DNA of 5,587 nucleotides, taken from Spirochaetales bacterium. GTDB lineage: Bacteria; Spirochaetota; Spirochaetia; DSM-27196; SLST01. Shown in pieces: positions 1-5,587 of this stretch; position 1 is the stretch's first letter, and every line of letters starts with the position of its first letter. The position numbers and the translations under genes were made by a program. The notes beneath the pieces were generated by a model, which ran no database searches, was not told the DNA's origin, and saw only the letters and a program-made list of their open reading frames with translations. The stretch lies in assembly GCA_007130265.1 (NCBI GenBank), contig SLST01000113.1:1-5587 (forward strand), written 5' to 3'.

Positions 1-3000
1 ACGGAGCTCGATATCTCTCTGATAGGACGCCACTGGAGCCGCAAGTCGAGAGACCCTCGCCACTGATACGATCGCGTTCCGTCCTCAGCGGTTTCCAGCT
101 GCGGCCTGCCGGTATACGCGACCGACAAGTCCCAATCGCCAAGATCGTGGAGCGCGCTCACTCGAATCGACTGGAGATCAAACCCGGACTGCACCCGGTC
201 ACCGCGGTTGAAGATGTTGAAACTGCGCAGGAGATCCCCCAGTACCCCTCGGGGCTCGCGACCGACGGCTCTCGCGAGTCGCGGAACATAGACATAGCTC
301 TGCGCATTCACCGACACCGTCTCCATCGAGAGGCGTACGAACCGGTGCACGACGAGCGAACCCCGGAATGTGTGGCGGAGCGAGCTCTCGGTGAAGCGCA
401 GGAGATTCGCGTTCCACGCGAGCGACGAGGCCACCTGCGCAACCACGCGGTTCCGCCAGAACGGATCGTAGTCCGACGAGAGCGACAACGCCACGCGCGC
501 ACTCGACGGTCGCAGCATTTCCTCGCCCTCCGGTCGCCAGCCAACCACATCTCCGTCTCCCGGGCGAAGGAACTCGTAGCCCACCGACCGGCGCGCCTGG
601 TATTCGGCCGTCAACGGGCCGGCCGTGAGGTTCGTGCGATATGACGAGAGCCACTCGTTCTCGATATCGTAGGAGAGCGCCCCGCTCACCGACAGATCTC
701 GACGCGGCGCAACGGTCGCGCTCGCGGCGAGCGGATCATAGACCCACTCTTCGTCGGGCTTCCGCACGCCCGTGCTCGCCGTCACGGAGACGGGAGAGAA
801 CCGCAGGGCGACGGTGCCTGTGTACCGCTCGTCGAGCGGCGGCAGCGCGGCCGCCACCTGCAAAGACTGGGTCTCCACCAGCGCGAGCGCCGCGGTCGCC
901 TGCAGCTGATGCTGACGAAAGAACCTCTCGTCCCACTCGATCGAATCGCCCTTCCAGGTCGGCTCGTCGTCCACGATCTCGTCAAGCAGGTGCTGGTAGA
1001 GGAGCAGATTCGCTGTGTACGAGACCGACGAGCCGGACCACAGTCGAGTCCTCCGCAGCGGGAGCGCGCGTACGGTAAGGTTGTGCGTCAGCGAGAAAGA
1101 GGTAAAATTCCACGCTTGCCGCTGCAGCGACTCCCAGGTCGCAGCGTCGTCGTCTGCGGAAAGAGCGAGGTTTCGATTGAAGACGTCGCGATACTGAATG
1201 TTCGTACCGAAGGCTCCGTCGGCACGTATAAGCCCGGACCGTATCCCGGTCGTGTGGCTGAGCGACCCGGCCACCCGGACGGAGGTCCCGCCGTAGGCGA
1301 TGGTATAGTCGACGTCGGACGCCTCCACCCATGGCGAATCGAGAAAGGTCTGGTCCACGATCAGCAAGGGCGACAAGGAGTATCCGATCCGCGCGGTAAA
1401 AGGGTCCGGGAGTCGAGGTGCCGGAAGCGCCGGCTGGATGGGCGGGACCACCACAGCGGTGCGACGTGCCCGCGCGACGTCATCGTCATCCGGCTCCTCC
1501 GGTCGACCCCACGGCGGAACAAGACCGGGCGGCGGCTCAGGGGCGACGAGACGATCTGCAGGGTCCGGTCTCGTAGGATGGCTCAGCAGTGTTCCGGCGA
1601 CAGCGGCCGACACTTCAGGCAGGCGCAGGGAAGCCGGGTAGAAGAATGCGGCCTGGGGGCTCTCGTGGGCGCGTACAACCTCCGGCGGCAGAAGCTCCTG
1701 CGGGATCTCACGGCTTCTCCAGTTCAGCGCGACTACGCCGCGCTGCAGCGCGAGACGATCCACCCGCTCGATGTCCGACACATCGACCCGGTAGCTCGCG
1801 TCAAGCTGCCAGAGGAGGGAGGTGATCGGCGCCGGCGCGGCGGCCGCAGCGCTACCCTGACCGAGAAGCCCGAGCCAGTCGATCTCCTCGCTGCGATCAC
1901 CAAAGTCGGCTCGAAATCGCCGATCGCTGTAGGCCTCGAGTCTGGCATTCGCCGCCAGTCTGTCCGCCGTGGTGCGGGCGGAGAACTCGAAGCCGTAGCG
2001 TAACGGAAGCGTGACAGGCCCGAGGTCGGTCGTGTTCCACGACTGTCCCGCCTCACCGGATTCGATGAGGTAGGGCGTGTAGGCGATCCCTCCGCCGGGA
2101 GTAACGACCTCGTAGAGGTGCCGGCTCGCCGCGACGGCGAGGTACAGCTGCACCTGCCGCAGCGGCCCGACCTCGGGCCAGGCACCATCGAGACCGACGA
2201 AGGCGCCGAGCTTCGTGTACACGTCCGCGAGCAGGCGCAGGGTCGCGTCGGGCGCAGGGGGATCGCCGGTCGGGGTCTCCTTCGGGACGAGAAAGAGCCC
2301 GCGTATCTCCCTCTCGGTCTCCGGGCCTTCCTCTTCGGCGAGCTGCAGCAGCGAAAACGCACTCTCCCTGTCATCGGGGGTGCCGGCGAGGTAGGTCGTG
2401 GTCTGAATGTACCCCCCGGCCCGGTCGCGAGTTCCAATCGAGGGGTTGAAGAAGAGCCGGTTTCCGGGGCGGAAAAAGAACGGCAGATAGGCGAGCGGGA
2501 CGCGTCCTACGTAGAGCACCGCGTGACGCAACCCCCACTCCCCGGGGGCAAGCACCCAGATCTTGTTCGCGCGAATGTGATAGTTCGGCGGATCAGCCTC
2601 GGACGAGGTGATCACCCCGTCGTCGAGAACGATCACGTCGTCACGCGAACGGGTGATGTAGGTGCCCCCGAACATGAAGTCGATGCGCTCGCCGTCGATC
2701 GTGCGCTCGCGCTGCGTCACCCCACGCACGAACGCCCCCTCCCACTCATCGAGCTCGACGGTCAGCGCCTCTCCGATAAACTGCTCGGTTGTACCCCCGC
2801 GCTCGAGCAGGTACCGCACCGACCCGGAGGCAGCGAGCGTCCGTTGTTCCTCGTTGAAAACTATCTCATCTGCGTGGATCCGGTGAACCGCGTCTCGCTC
2901 ATCGTCCCGGAGCGTCAGGATGACCCCGCCGCTGAGCCTGACATAGCTTTCGTCGACCTGCTCGAGGGTGAAGTAGCGGGTCCGGGTTGCGGCGTCGACC

Positions 3001-3332
3001 ACGAGCGGAGGCGCCTGGTCACGTCGCTCGAGCGGCCGGGCGAGTTCGATCTCCTCAGGCGATATCTCATAGAACGCAGCGAGACGGCCTACAAGCGCCC
3101 GACGATCCCCGCGAGTAGACAGACCAAGAAGCTCAAGCCAGGTCACCAGCTCGTGAAAGCTCGACGTTGCGATGTCCTGTGCAAGTGTCTCACGAAAGAG
3201 CGTTCGCTCCGCCGGAAGCTCCGCCGGAAGCTCCGCCGGAAGCCCCGCCGGGTCGCTCTGGGCGAACGCGACGGCGGCCACGCATGCGAACAACAGCGCT
3301 ATGCAGCAGAAACGTCTGGAGGCGTCATCCAT
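1..3332 (-). CDS. lptD: LptD/OstA-like outer-membrane assembly protein (partial; C-terminus outside window)
   Basis: The frame has 1110 codons without a stop and runs off the window edge. The ATG at 3332-3330 is fixed by an in-frame TGA at 3347-3345, five codons upstream. Layout: signal peptide 1-24; three LPAE repeats 31-42; SAP-like helical motif 53-88; periplasmic OstA/LptA-type jelly-roll about 105-260 (VRLSGGVILTL, ADEIVFNEEQRTLAASGSV, GERIDFMFGGTYITRS); LptD barrel entry about 250-317 with IRANKIWVLAPGEWG, VGRVPLAYLPFFFRPG and YIQTTTYLAG; then alternating hydrophobic/polar beta strands to the edge, interrupted by an Ala/Pro linker near 491-502 and a Pro/acid-rich insertion at 586-645. 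LptD is the outer-membrane barrel that takes lipopolysaccharide from the Lpt bridge and inserts it in the outer leaflet. In LPS-lacking spirochaetes the cargo is uncertain, so 'LPS' here is inferred from family. It is longer than E. coli LptD (784 aa). No cysteine follows the signal peptide in the visible part. The gene overlaps uvrA by 8 bases, so it is probably co-transcribed. Confidence 0.88.
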   Translation of the reverse strand, partial: MDDASRRFCCIALLFACVAAVAFAQSDPAGLPAELPAELPAERTLFRETLAQDIATSSFHELVTWLELLGLSTRGDRRALVGRLAAFYEISPEEIELARPLERRDQAPPLVVDAATRTRYFTLEQVDESYVRLSGGVILTLRDDERDAVHRIHADEIVFNEEQRTLAASGSVRYLLERGGTTEQFIGEALTVELDEWEGAFVRGVTQRERTIDGERIDFMFGGTYITRSRDDVIVLDDGVITSSEADPPNYHIRANKIWVLAPGEWGLRHAVLYVGRVPLAYLPFFFRPGNRLFFNPSIGTRDRAGGYIQTTTYLAGTPDDRESAFSLLQLAEEEGPETEREIRGLFLVPKETPTGDPPAPDATLRLLADVYTKLGAFVGLDGAWPEVGPLRQVQLYLAVAASRHLYEVVTPGGGIAYTPYLIESGEAGQSWNTTDLGPVTLPLRYGFEFSARTTADRLAANARLEAYSDRRFRADFGDRSEEIDWLGLLGQGSAAAAAPAPITSLLWQLDASYRVDVSDIERVDRLALQRGVVALNWRSREIPQELLPPEVVRAHESPQAAFFYPASLRLPEVSAAVAGTLLSHPTRPDPADRLVAPEPPPGLVPPWGRPEEPDDDDVARARRTAVVVPPIQPALPAPRLPDPFTARIGYSLSPLLIVDQTFLDSPWVEASDVDYTIAYGGTSVRVAGSLSHTTGIRSGLIRADGAFGTNIQYRDVFNRNLALSADDDAATWESLQRQAWNFTSFSLTHNLTVRALPLRRTRLWSGSSVSYTANLLLYQHLLDEIVDDEPTWKGDSIEWDERFFRQHQLQATAALALVETQSLQVAAALPPLDERYTGTVALRFSPVSVTASTGVRKPDEEWVYDPLAASATVAPRRDLSVSGALSYDIENEWLSSYRTNLTAGPLTAEYQARRSVGYEFLRPGDGDVVGWRPEGEEMLRPSSARVALSLSSDYDPFWRNRVVAQVASSLAWNANLLRFTESSLRHTFRGSLVVHRFVRLSMETVSVNAQSYVYVPRLARAVGREPRGVLGDLLRSFNIFNRGDRVQSGFDLQSIRVSALHDLGDWDLSVAYTGRPQLETAEDGTRSYQWRGSLDLRLQWRPIREISSS
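1398..1577 (-). other. Pro/acid-rich low-complexity insertion in the LptD-like barrel region
   Basis: Residues 586-645 are rich in Pro, Asp, Glu and Arg (for example APEPPPGLVPP, EEPDDDDVARARR, VVVPPIQPALPAPRLPDP) and show no beta-strand alternation. Strand-like sequence resumes on both sides (LPEVSAAVAGTLLS before, FTARIGYSLSPLLIV after). It therefore looks like a long disordered loop between two barrel strands. Whether it faces the surface or the periplasm cannot be told from this sequence. Confidence 0.7.
2382..2585 (-). other. Conserved LptD barrel-entry segment
   Basis: Residues 250-317 of the LptD-like protein join the jelly-roll to the barrel. The visible signature is IRANKIWVLAPGEWG, then AVLYVGRVPLAYLPFFFRPG, then FFNPSIGTRDRAGGYIQTTT and YLAG. 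In the LptD family this block carries the 'G-x-P-x-x-Y-x-P' motif followed by a stretch around the first barrel strands. It is the strongest single piece of evidence for the family assignment. Confidence 0.85.
3069..3176 (-). other. SAP-like helix-extension-helix motif in the N-terminus of the LptD-like protein
   Basis: Residues 53-88 read as a small two-helix unit: a lead-in DIATSS, a helix FHELVTWLELLGL, the turn STRGDR and a second helix RALVGRLAAFY. The pattern (Leu in the first helix, then LGLSTxGxxxxLxxRL) matches the consensus spacing of SAP motifs, which elsewhere bind nucleic acid. Here it lies between a signal peptide and a periplasmic jelly-roll, so a DNA-binding role is unlikely, and the fold may serve protein contacts or peptidoglycan-side spacing. 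The resemblance is by eye only. Confidence 0.55.
3207..3242 (-). repeat. Three perfect 12-bp tandem repeats encoding LPAE-LPAE-LPAE
   Basis: Read on the plus strand, ctccgccggaag occurs three times head to tail at 3207-3218, 3219-3230 and 3231-3242. On the coding strand each unit is CTT CCG GCG GAG (Leu-Pro-Ala-Glu), residues 31-42 of the LptD-like protein. A degenerate fourth unit (GAC CCG GCG GGG, Asp-Pro-Ala-Gly) precedes them. The unit is a multiple of three, so copy-number change would keep the frame. It forms a flexible spacer just after the signal peptide. Confidence 0.95.
3261..3332 (-). other. Sec signal peptide of the LptD-like protein
   Basis: Residues 1-24 have a short n-region (MDDASRR, with two arginines before the core), a hydrophobic core (FCCIALLFACVAAVAF) and an AFA/Q signal peptidase I site, so cleavage is predicted between residues 24 and 25. 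This fits export through Sec to the periplasm and assembly into the outer membrane. All three cysteines of the visible protein are in this segment. Confidence 0.85.
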
Positions 3333-5587
3333 CGAGACGCTCTCTCAGTGCCTCAGCGAGGTAGCGTCCGGTATGAGAGGCGGAATTGCCGGCGATATCG
3401 ACGGGAGAACCGGTCGCGACGACCTCACCACCGCCGTCACCTCCCTCGGGTCCGAGGTCGATGACGTAATCCGCCTGCAGTATCACATCCATGTTGTGCT
3501 CGATCAGCACGACCGTATTGCCCTTCTCGACGAGCAGCTGGAGCACTTCGACAAGCTTTCGCACGTCCGCGAAATGGAGCCCTGTCGTGGGCTCATCCAG
3601 AATATAGATCGTCTTGCCGGTACTTCGTCGTGAGAGCTCGAGTGCGAGCTTCACCCTCTGCGCTTCTCCTCCCGACAGGGTAAGCGCGCTCTGCCCGAGG
3701 CGGATGTAATCGAGCCCGACCGCGTCGAGTGTCTCGAGCTTGCGACGAGCTGAGGGAATAGCGTGGAAGAACTCGAGGGCTTCCTCGACGGTCAAATCGA
3801 GCACGTCGTGAATCGTCTTCCCTCGATAGTGGATATCGAGCGTCTCACGGTTGAATCGCTTGCCGCCGCAGACATCGCAGGTAACGTAGACGTCCGGGAG
3901 GAAGTGCATTTCTATGCGGATCGTACCCGCGCCCTCACAGTTCTCACAGCGCCCACCCTTGACGTTGAAACTGAACCGGCCAGGCTTGTATCCGCGCGCC
4001 CTGCTCTCCGGGAGCGACGCGAACAGCTCGCGGATCGGACCGTAGAGCCCTACGTAGGTCGCGGGGTTGGATCGTGGCGATCGGCCGATAGGGCTCTGGT
4101 CGATGTTGATGACCTTGTCGAGTGCCTCGACCCCGTCGATCGACCGGCAGACGCCCTCCGGAAGGTGCGCCCGGTTCAGCCGATTCGCGAGAAAAGGATA
4201 GACGACTTCCGACAGGAGGCTCGACTTGCCGCTGCCGGACACACCCGTGATCACGGAGAGCGTCCCGAGCGGGATCGACACGTCGATCCCGCGCAAATTA
4301 TTCTGCGCGGCGCCCCGAATCTCGAGTCGCGTACCGTTCCCACCGCGGCGGTCATCAGGGAGGTCCATCGCGAGGACTCCCTTCAGGTACTGTCCGGTCA
4401 GGCTCGCCTCACTCGCGAGAATCTCGTCGAGTGTACCGGCGGCAACGACCTCACCGCCGTGCACCCCGGCACCCGGACCAAGATCGACAACGTAGTCCGC
4501 GCTTCTGAGAGTCTGCTCATCGTGCTCGACGACGATCAGGGTGTTGCCGAGATCCCGCAGGCGCGTGAGGGTGTCGATCAGTCGCTGATTGTCACGCTGA
4601 TGGAGTCCGATCGTGGGCTCGTCGAGTATGTAGAGCACACCGACGAGCGAACTGCCGATCTGAGTCGCCAGCCGGATACGCTGAGCCTCTCCGCCGGAGA
4701 GTGTGGCTGCCTTTCGGTCGAGCGTCAGATACTGCAGACCGACGCTCTGCATGAACTCGAGCCGGTTCGTGATCTCCTTGAGGATCTGCGCGGTGATCTG
4801 CGCCTCGGTCTCGGACAGCTCGATGCTCGTGAAGAACGCGTGCGCCTCGGCTACGCTCATCGCCGTGACGTCATGAATGCTCTTCCCGTGGACGAGAACG
4901 GCGAGAGCCTCGGGGCGAAGCCGCCTGCCCTTGCACGCAACGCACGCGCGCTGGCTCATGAAGCCCTCGAGCCACTCCTTCACCCCCTCGGAAGTCGAGT
5001 CGAGGTAACGCCGCTTGAGGTCGTCCATAATGCCGCGAAAAGGCGCCTCGTACTCGAAACGACCGGTTTTTTCACGATTCTCATAGGTGACGTGAACCGG
5101 CTCGTCTGTTCCCTCGAACATGGCTGAGACGATGCCGTGCGGCAGTTTTTCGATAGGCGTGTCGAGATCAAAGTGCAGATGCTTTGCGAGACTCTCGAAT
5201 CGGCTGCGATTCCACGCCCCTTTCGGGTTGTACGGCAGAAGCGCACCCTCGTTGAAGCTCTTTGAGGCGTCAGGCATGATCAGCGCAGGATCGAACTCCA
5301 GACGCACCCCGAGCCCGCCGCACTCCGGGCAGGCGCCGTACGGGTTGTTGAACGAAAAAAGCCGCGGCTCCAACTCGGGAAAACTGATCTCGCTGTCCGG
5401 GTAGAAGTAGTGCTGGCTAAACGACTGCGTCTGCGCTCCGCCGCCGGTGCCTTCGGCAATGTCGACAAGCCCTCCGGAGAGGTCGAGCGCAGCTTCCACG
5501 CTGTCGGCAACGCGCCGACGACTCTCCGGCCCAATCTTCAACCGGTCTACGACGATCGCGATCGTATGCCGTCTGCGCTTGTCGAGC
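3325..5587 (-). CDS. uvrA: UvrA, excinuclease ABC subunit A (partial; N-terminus outside window)
   Basis: UvrA is the cytoplasmic DNA-damage-sensing ATPase of nucleotide excision repair; it dimerises, binds distorted DNA and loads UvrB. 753 codons plus a TGA stop are visible. The frame is open through the window edge (it reads LDKRRRHTIAIVVDRLKIG there), so roughly the first 190-200 residues, including the first Walker A, lie outside; E. coli UvrA has 940. Numbering from the first complete codon (5586): first zinc module about 62-89, CVAC at 215-218, ABC signature I LSGGEAQR 296-303, Walker B I VLYILDEPT 317-325, H-loop VVEHDE, Walker A II GVSGSGKSS 448-456, C-terminal zinc finger CENC...CDVC 547-573 (CX2C-X19-CX2C) used in damage discrimination, signature II LSGGEAQRVKLA 637-648, Walker B II IYILDEPTTGLH, H-loop LIEHN. 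All catalytic motifs in view are intact. The oddity is that the first CxxC of zinc module 1 reads YPDS. The stop overlaps the start of the downstream lptD-like gene. Identity is certain from motif order. Confidence 0.98.
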   Translation of the reverse strand, partial: LDKRRRHTIAIVVDRLKIGPESRRRVADSVEAALDLSGGLVDIAEGTGGGAQTQSFSQHYFYPDSEISFPELEPRLFSFNNPYGACPECGGLGVRLEFDPALIMPDASKSFNEGALLPYNPKGAWNRSRFESLAKHLHFDLDTPIEKLPHGIVSAMFEGTDEPVHVTYENREKTGRFEYEAPFRGIMDDLKRRYLDSTSEGVKEWLEGFMSQRACVACKGRRLRPEALAVLVHGKSIHDVTAMSVAEAHAFFTSIELSETEAQITAQILKEITNRLEFMQSVGLQYLTLDRKAATLSGGEAQRIRLATQIGSSLVGVLYILDEPTIGLHQRDNQRLIDTLTRLRDLGNTLIVVEHDEQTLRSADYVVDLGPGAGVHGGEVVAAGTLDEILASEASLTGQYLKGVLAMDLPDDRRGGNGTRLEIRGAAQNNLRGIDVSIPLGTLSVITGVSGSGKSSLLSEVVYPFLANRLNRAHLPEGVCRSIDGVEALDKVINIDQSPIGRSPRSNPATYVGLYGPIRELFASLPESRARGYKPGRFSFNVKGGRCENCEGAGTIRIEMHFLPDVYVTCDVCGGKRFNRETLDIHYRGKTIHDVLDLTVEEALEFFHAIPSARRKLETLDAVGLDYIRLGQSALTLSGGEAQRVKLALELSRRSTGKTIYILDEPTTGLHFADVRKLVEVLQLLVEKGNTVVLIEHNMDVILQADYVIDLGPEGGDGGGEVVATGSPVDIAGNSASHTGRYLAEALRERLDG
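3340..3346 (-). promoter_or_regulatory. Shine-Dalgarno-like site for the lptD-like gene, inside the uvrA 3' end
   Basis: On the minus strand a purine run GAGAGAG lies 7 bases before the ATG at 3332. It sits within the last codons of uvrA (encoding LRERLDG). The run partly matches the anti-Shine-Dalgarno complement (GAG core), so it is a plausible but not strong ribosome binding site. Because uvrA terminates 8 bases inside the next gene, ribosomes finishing uvrA could re-initiate here. No separate promoter can be seen. Confidence 0.5.
5320..5403 (-). other. Degenerate first zinc module of UvrA (YPDS in place of CxxC)
   Basis: In E. coli UvrA this position holds a four-cysteine module, CxxC ahead of the ELEPRLFSFNNP block and CxxC after it. 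Here the first pair reads Tyr-Pro-Asp-Ser (codons TAC CCG GAC AGC, 5403-5392), while the second pair is intact as CPEC (5331-5320). The flanks are highly conserved, so the alignment is unambiguous. TAC and AGC are each one base from TGC. The C-terminal zinc finger is complete. Confidence 0.85.

Noticed and set aside
147..644. Plus-strand open frame of 165 codons near the left edge
   Set aside because: It is antisense to the LptD-like barrel, has no family resemblance, and the minus frame shows clear alternating beta-strand patterns here.
909..2003. Plus-strand open frame of 364 codons
   Set aside because: It is antisense to the LptD-like barrel region, and its Arg-rich, featureless translation is typical of a shadow frame.
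1733..2437. Minus-strand open frame of 234 codons, Arg/Pro/Ser-rich
   Set aside because: It lies on the same strand as the lptD-like gene but in a shifted frame; the lptD frame is continuous there, so no frameshift is needed and this is a shadow.
3207..3254. Tandem repeats as a CRISPR-like array
   Set aside because: The units are 12 bp, directly adjacent with no spacers, and they are in frame in a coding region.
3282..3293. Possible lipobox (LFAC, residues 14-17) making the LptD-like protein a lipoprotein
   Set aside because: Cleavage there would leave a hydrophobic VAAVAFA start on the mature protein, and the AFA/Q site gives a better ordinary signal peptide. Spirochaete lipoboxes are loose, so this is not fully excluded.
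2118..3464. Plus-strand open frame of 448 codons spanning the uvrA-lptD junction
   Set aside because: It is antisense to two recognisable coding regions, shows no domain and only exists because stops are rare in GC-rich antisense frames.
3763..5127. Plus-strand open frame of 454 codons
   Set aside because: It is wholly antisense to uvrA, whose motifs are intact in the minus frame; the plus-strand translation has no recognisable motif or signal.
5553..5566. Palindromic cgatcgcgatcg as a possible regulatory or HIP1-type site
   Set aside because: It encodes the conserved UvrA segment TIAIVVD, and a single GC-rich palindrome of this length inside a coding region is expected by chance.

Overview
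The window is a stretch of GC-rich bacterial chromosome with strong G/C preference at third codon positions. It is filled by two genes, both on the minus strand and both cut by a window edge. There is no RNA gene, mobile element, CRISPR array or intergenic gap. The pair, in transcription order, is uvrA (positions 5587 to 3325, N-terminus outside the window) followed by an lptD/ostA-like outer-membrane protein gene (3332 to 1, C-terminus outside the window). They overlap by 8 bases, so they are very probably co-transcribed and translationally coupled.

The second gene is easy to miss because its reading frame never closes inside the window. It reads 1110 codons without a stop and starts at a well-fixed ATG. 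It has a signal peptide, a short 12-bp tandem repeat, a possible SAP-like helical motif, the periplasmic OstA jelly-roll, the conserved LptD barrel entry (PLAYLPFFFRPG) and a long beta-strand-rich barrel region.

An uvrA-lptD order points to a spirochaete. From memory, the same adjacency occurs in Treponema pallidum (TP0514-TP0515) and Borrelia burgdorferi (BB0837-BB0838). The high GC suggests a free-living Spirochaeta-like lineage rather than a host-restricted one. This assignment is inference, not shown by the sequence alone.

The two products do not share a pathway. UvrA is the damage-recognition ATPase of cytoplasmic nucleotide excision repair; LptD is the outer-membrane translocon that inserts LPS or another amphiphile into the outer leaflet. 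Their coupling looks like a conserved chromosomal arrangement rather than a functional system. I see no previously undescribed multi-gene system here. The points worth a second look are in the proteins: loss of one CxxC pair in the first UvrA zinc module, a SAP-like motif ahead of the LptD jelly-roll, a Pro/acid-rich insertion in the LptD barrel, and a visible mature LptD with no cysteine. The large plus-strand open frames are antisense shadows.
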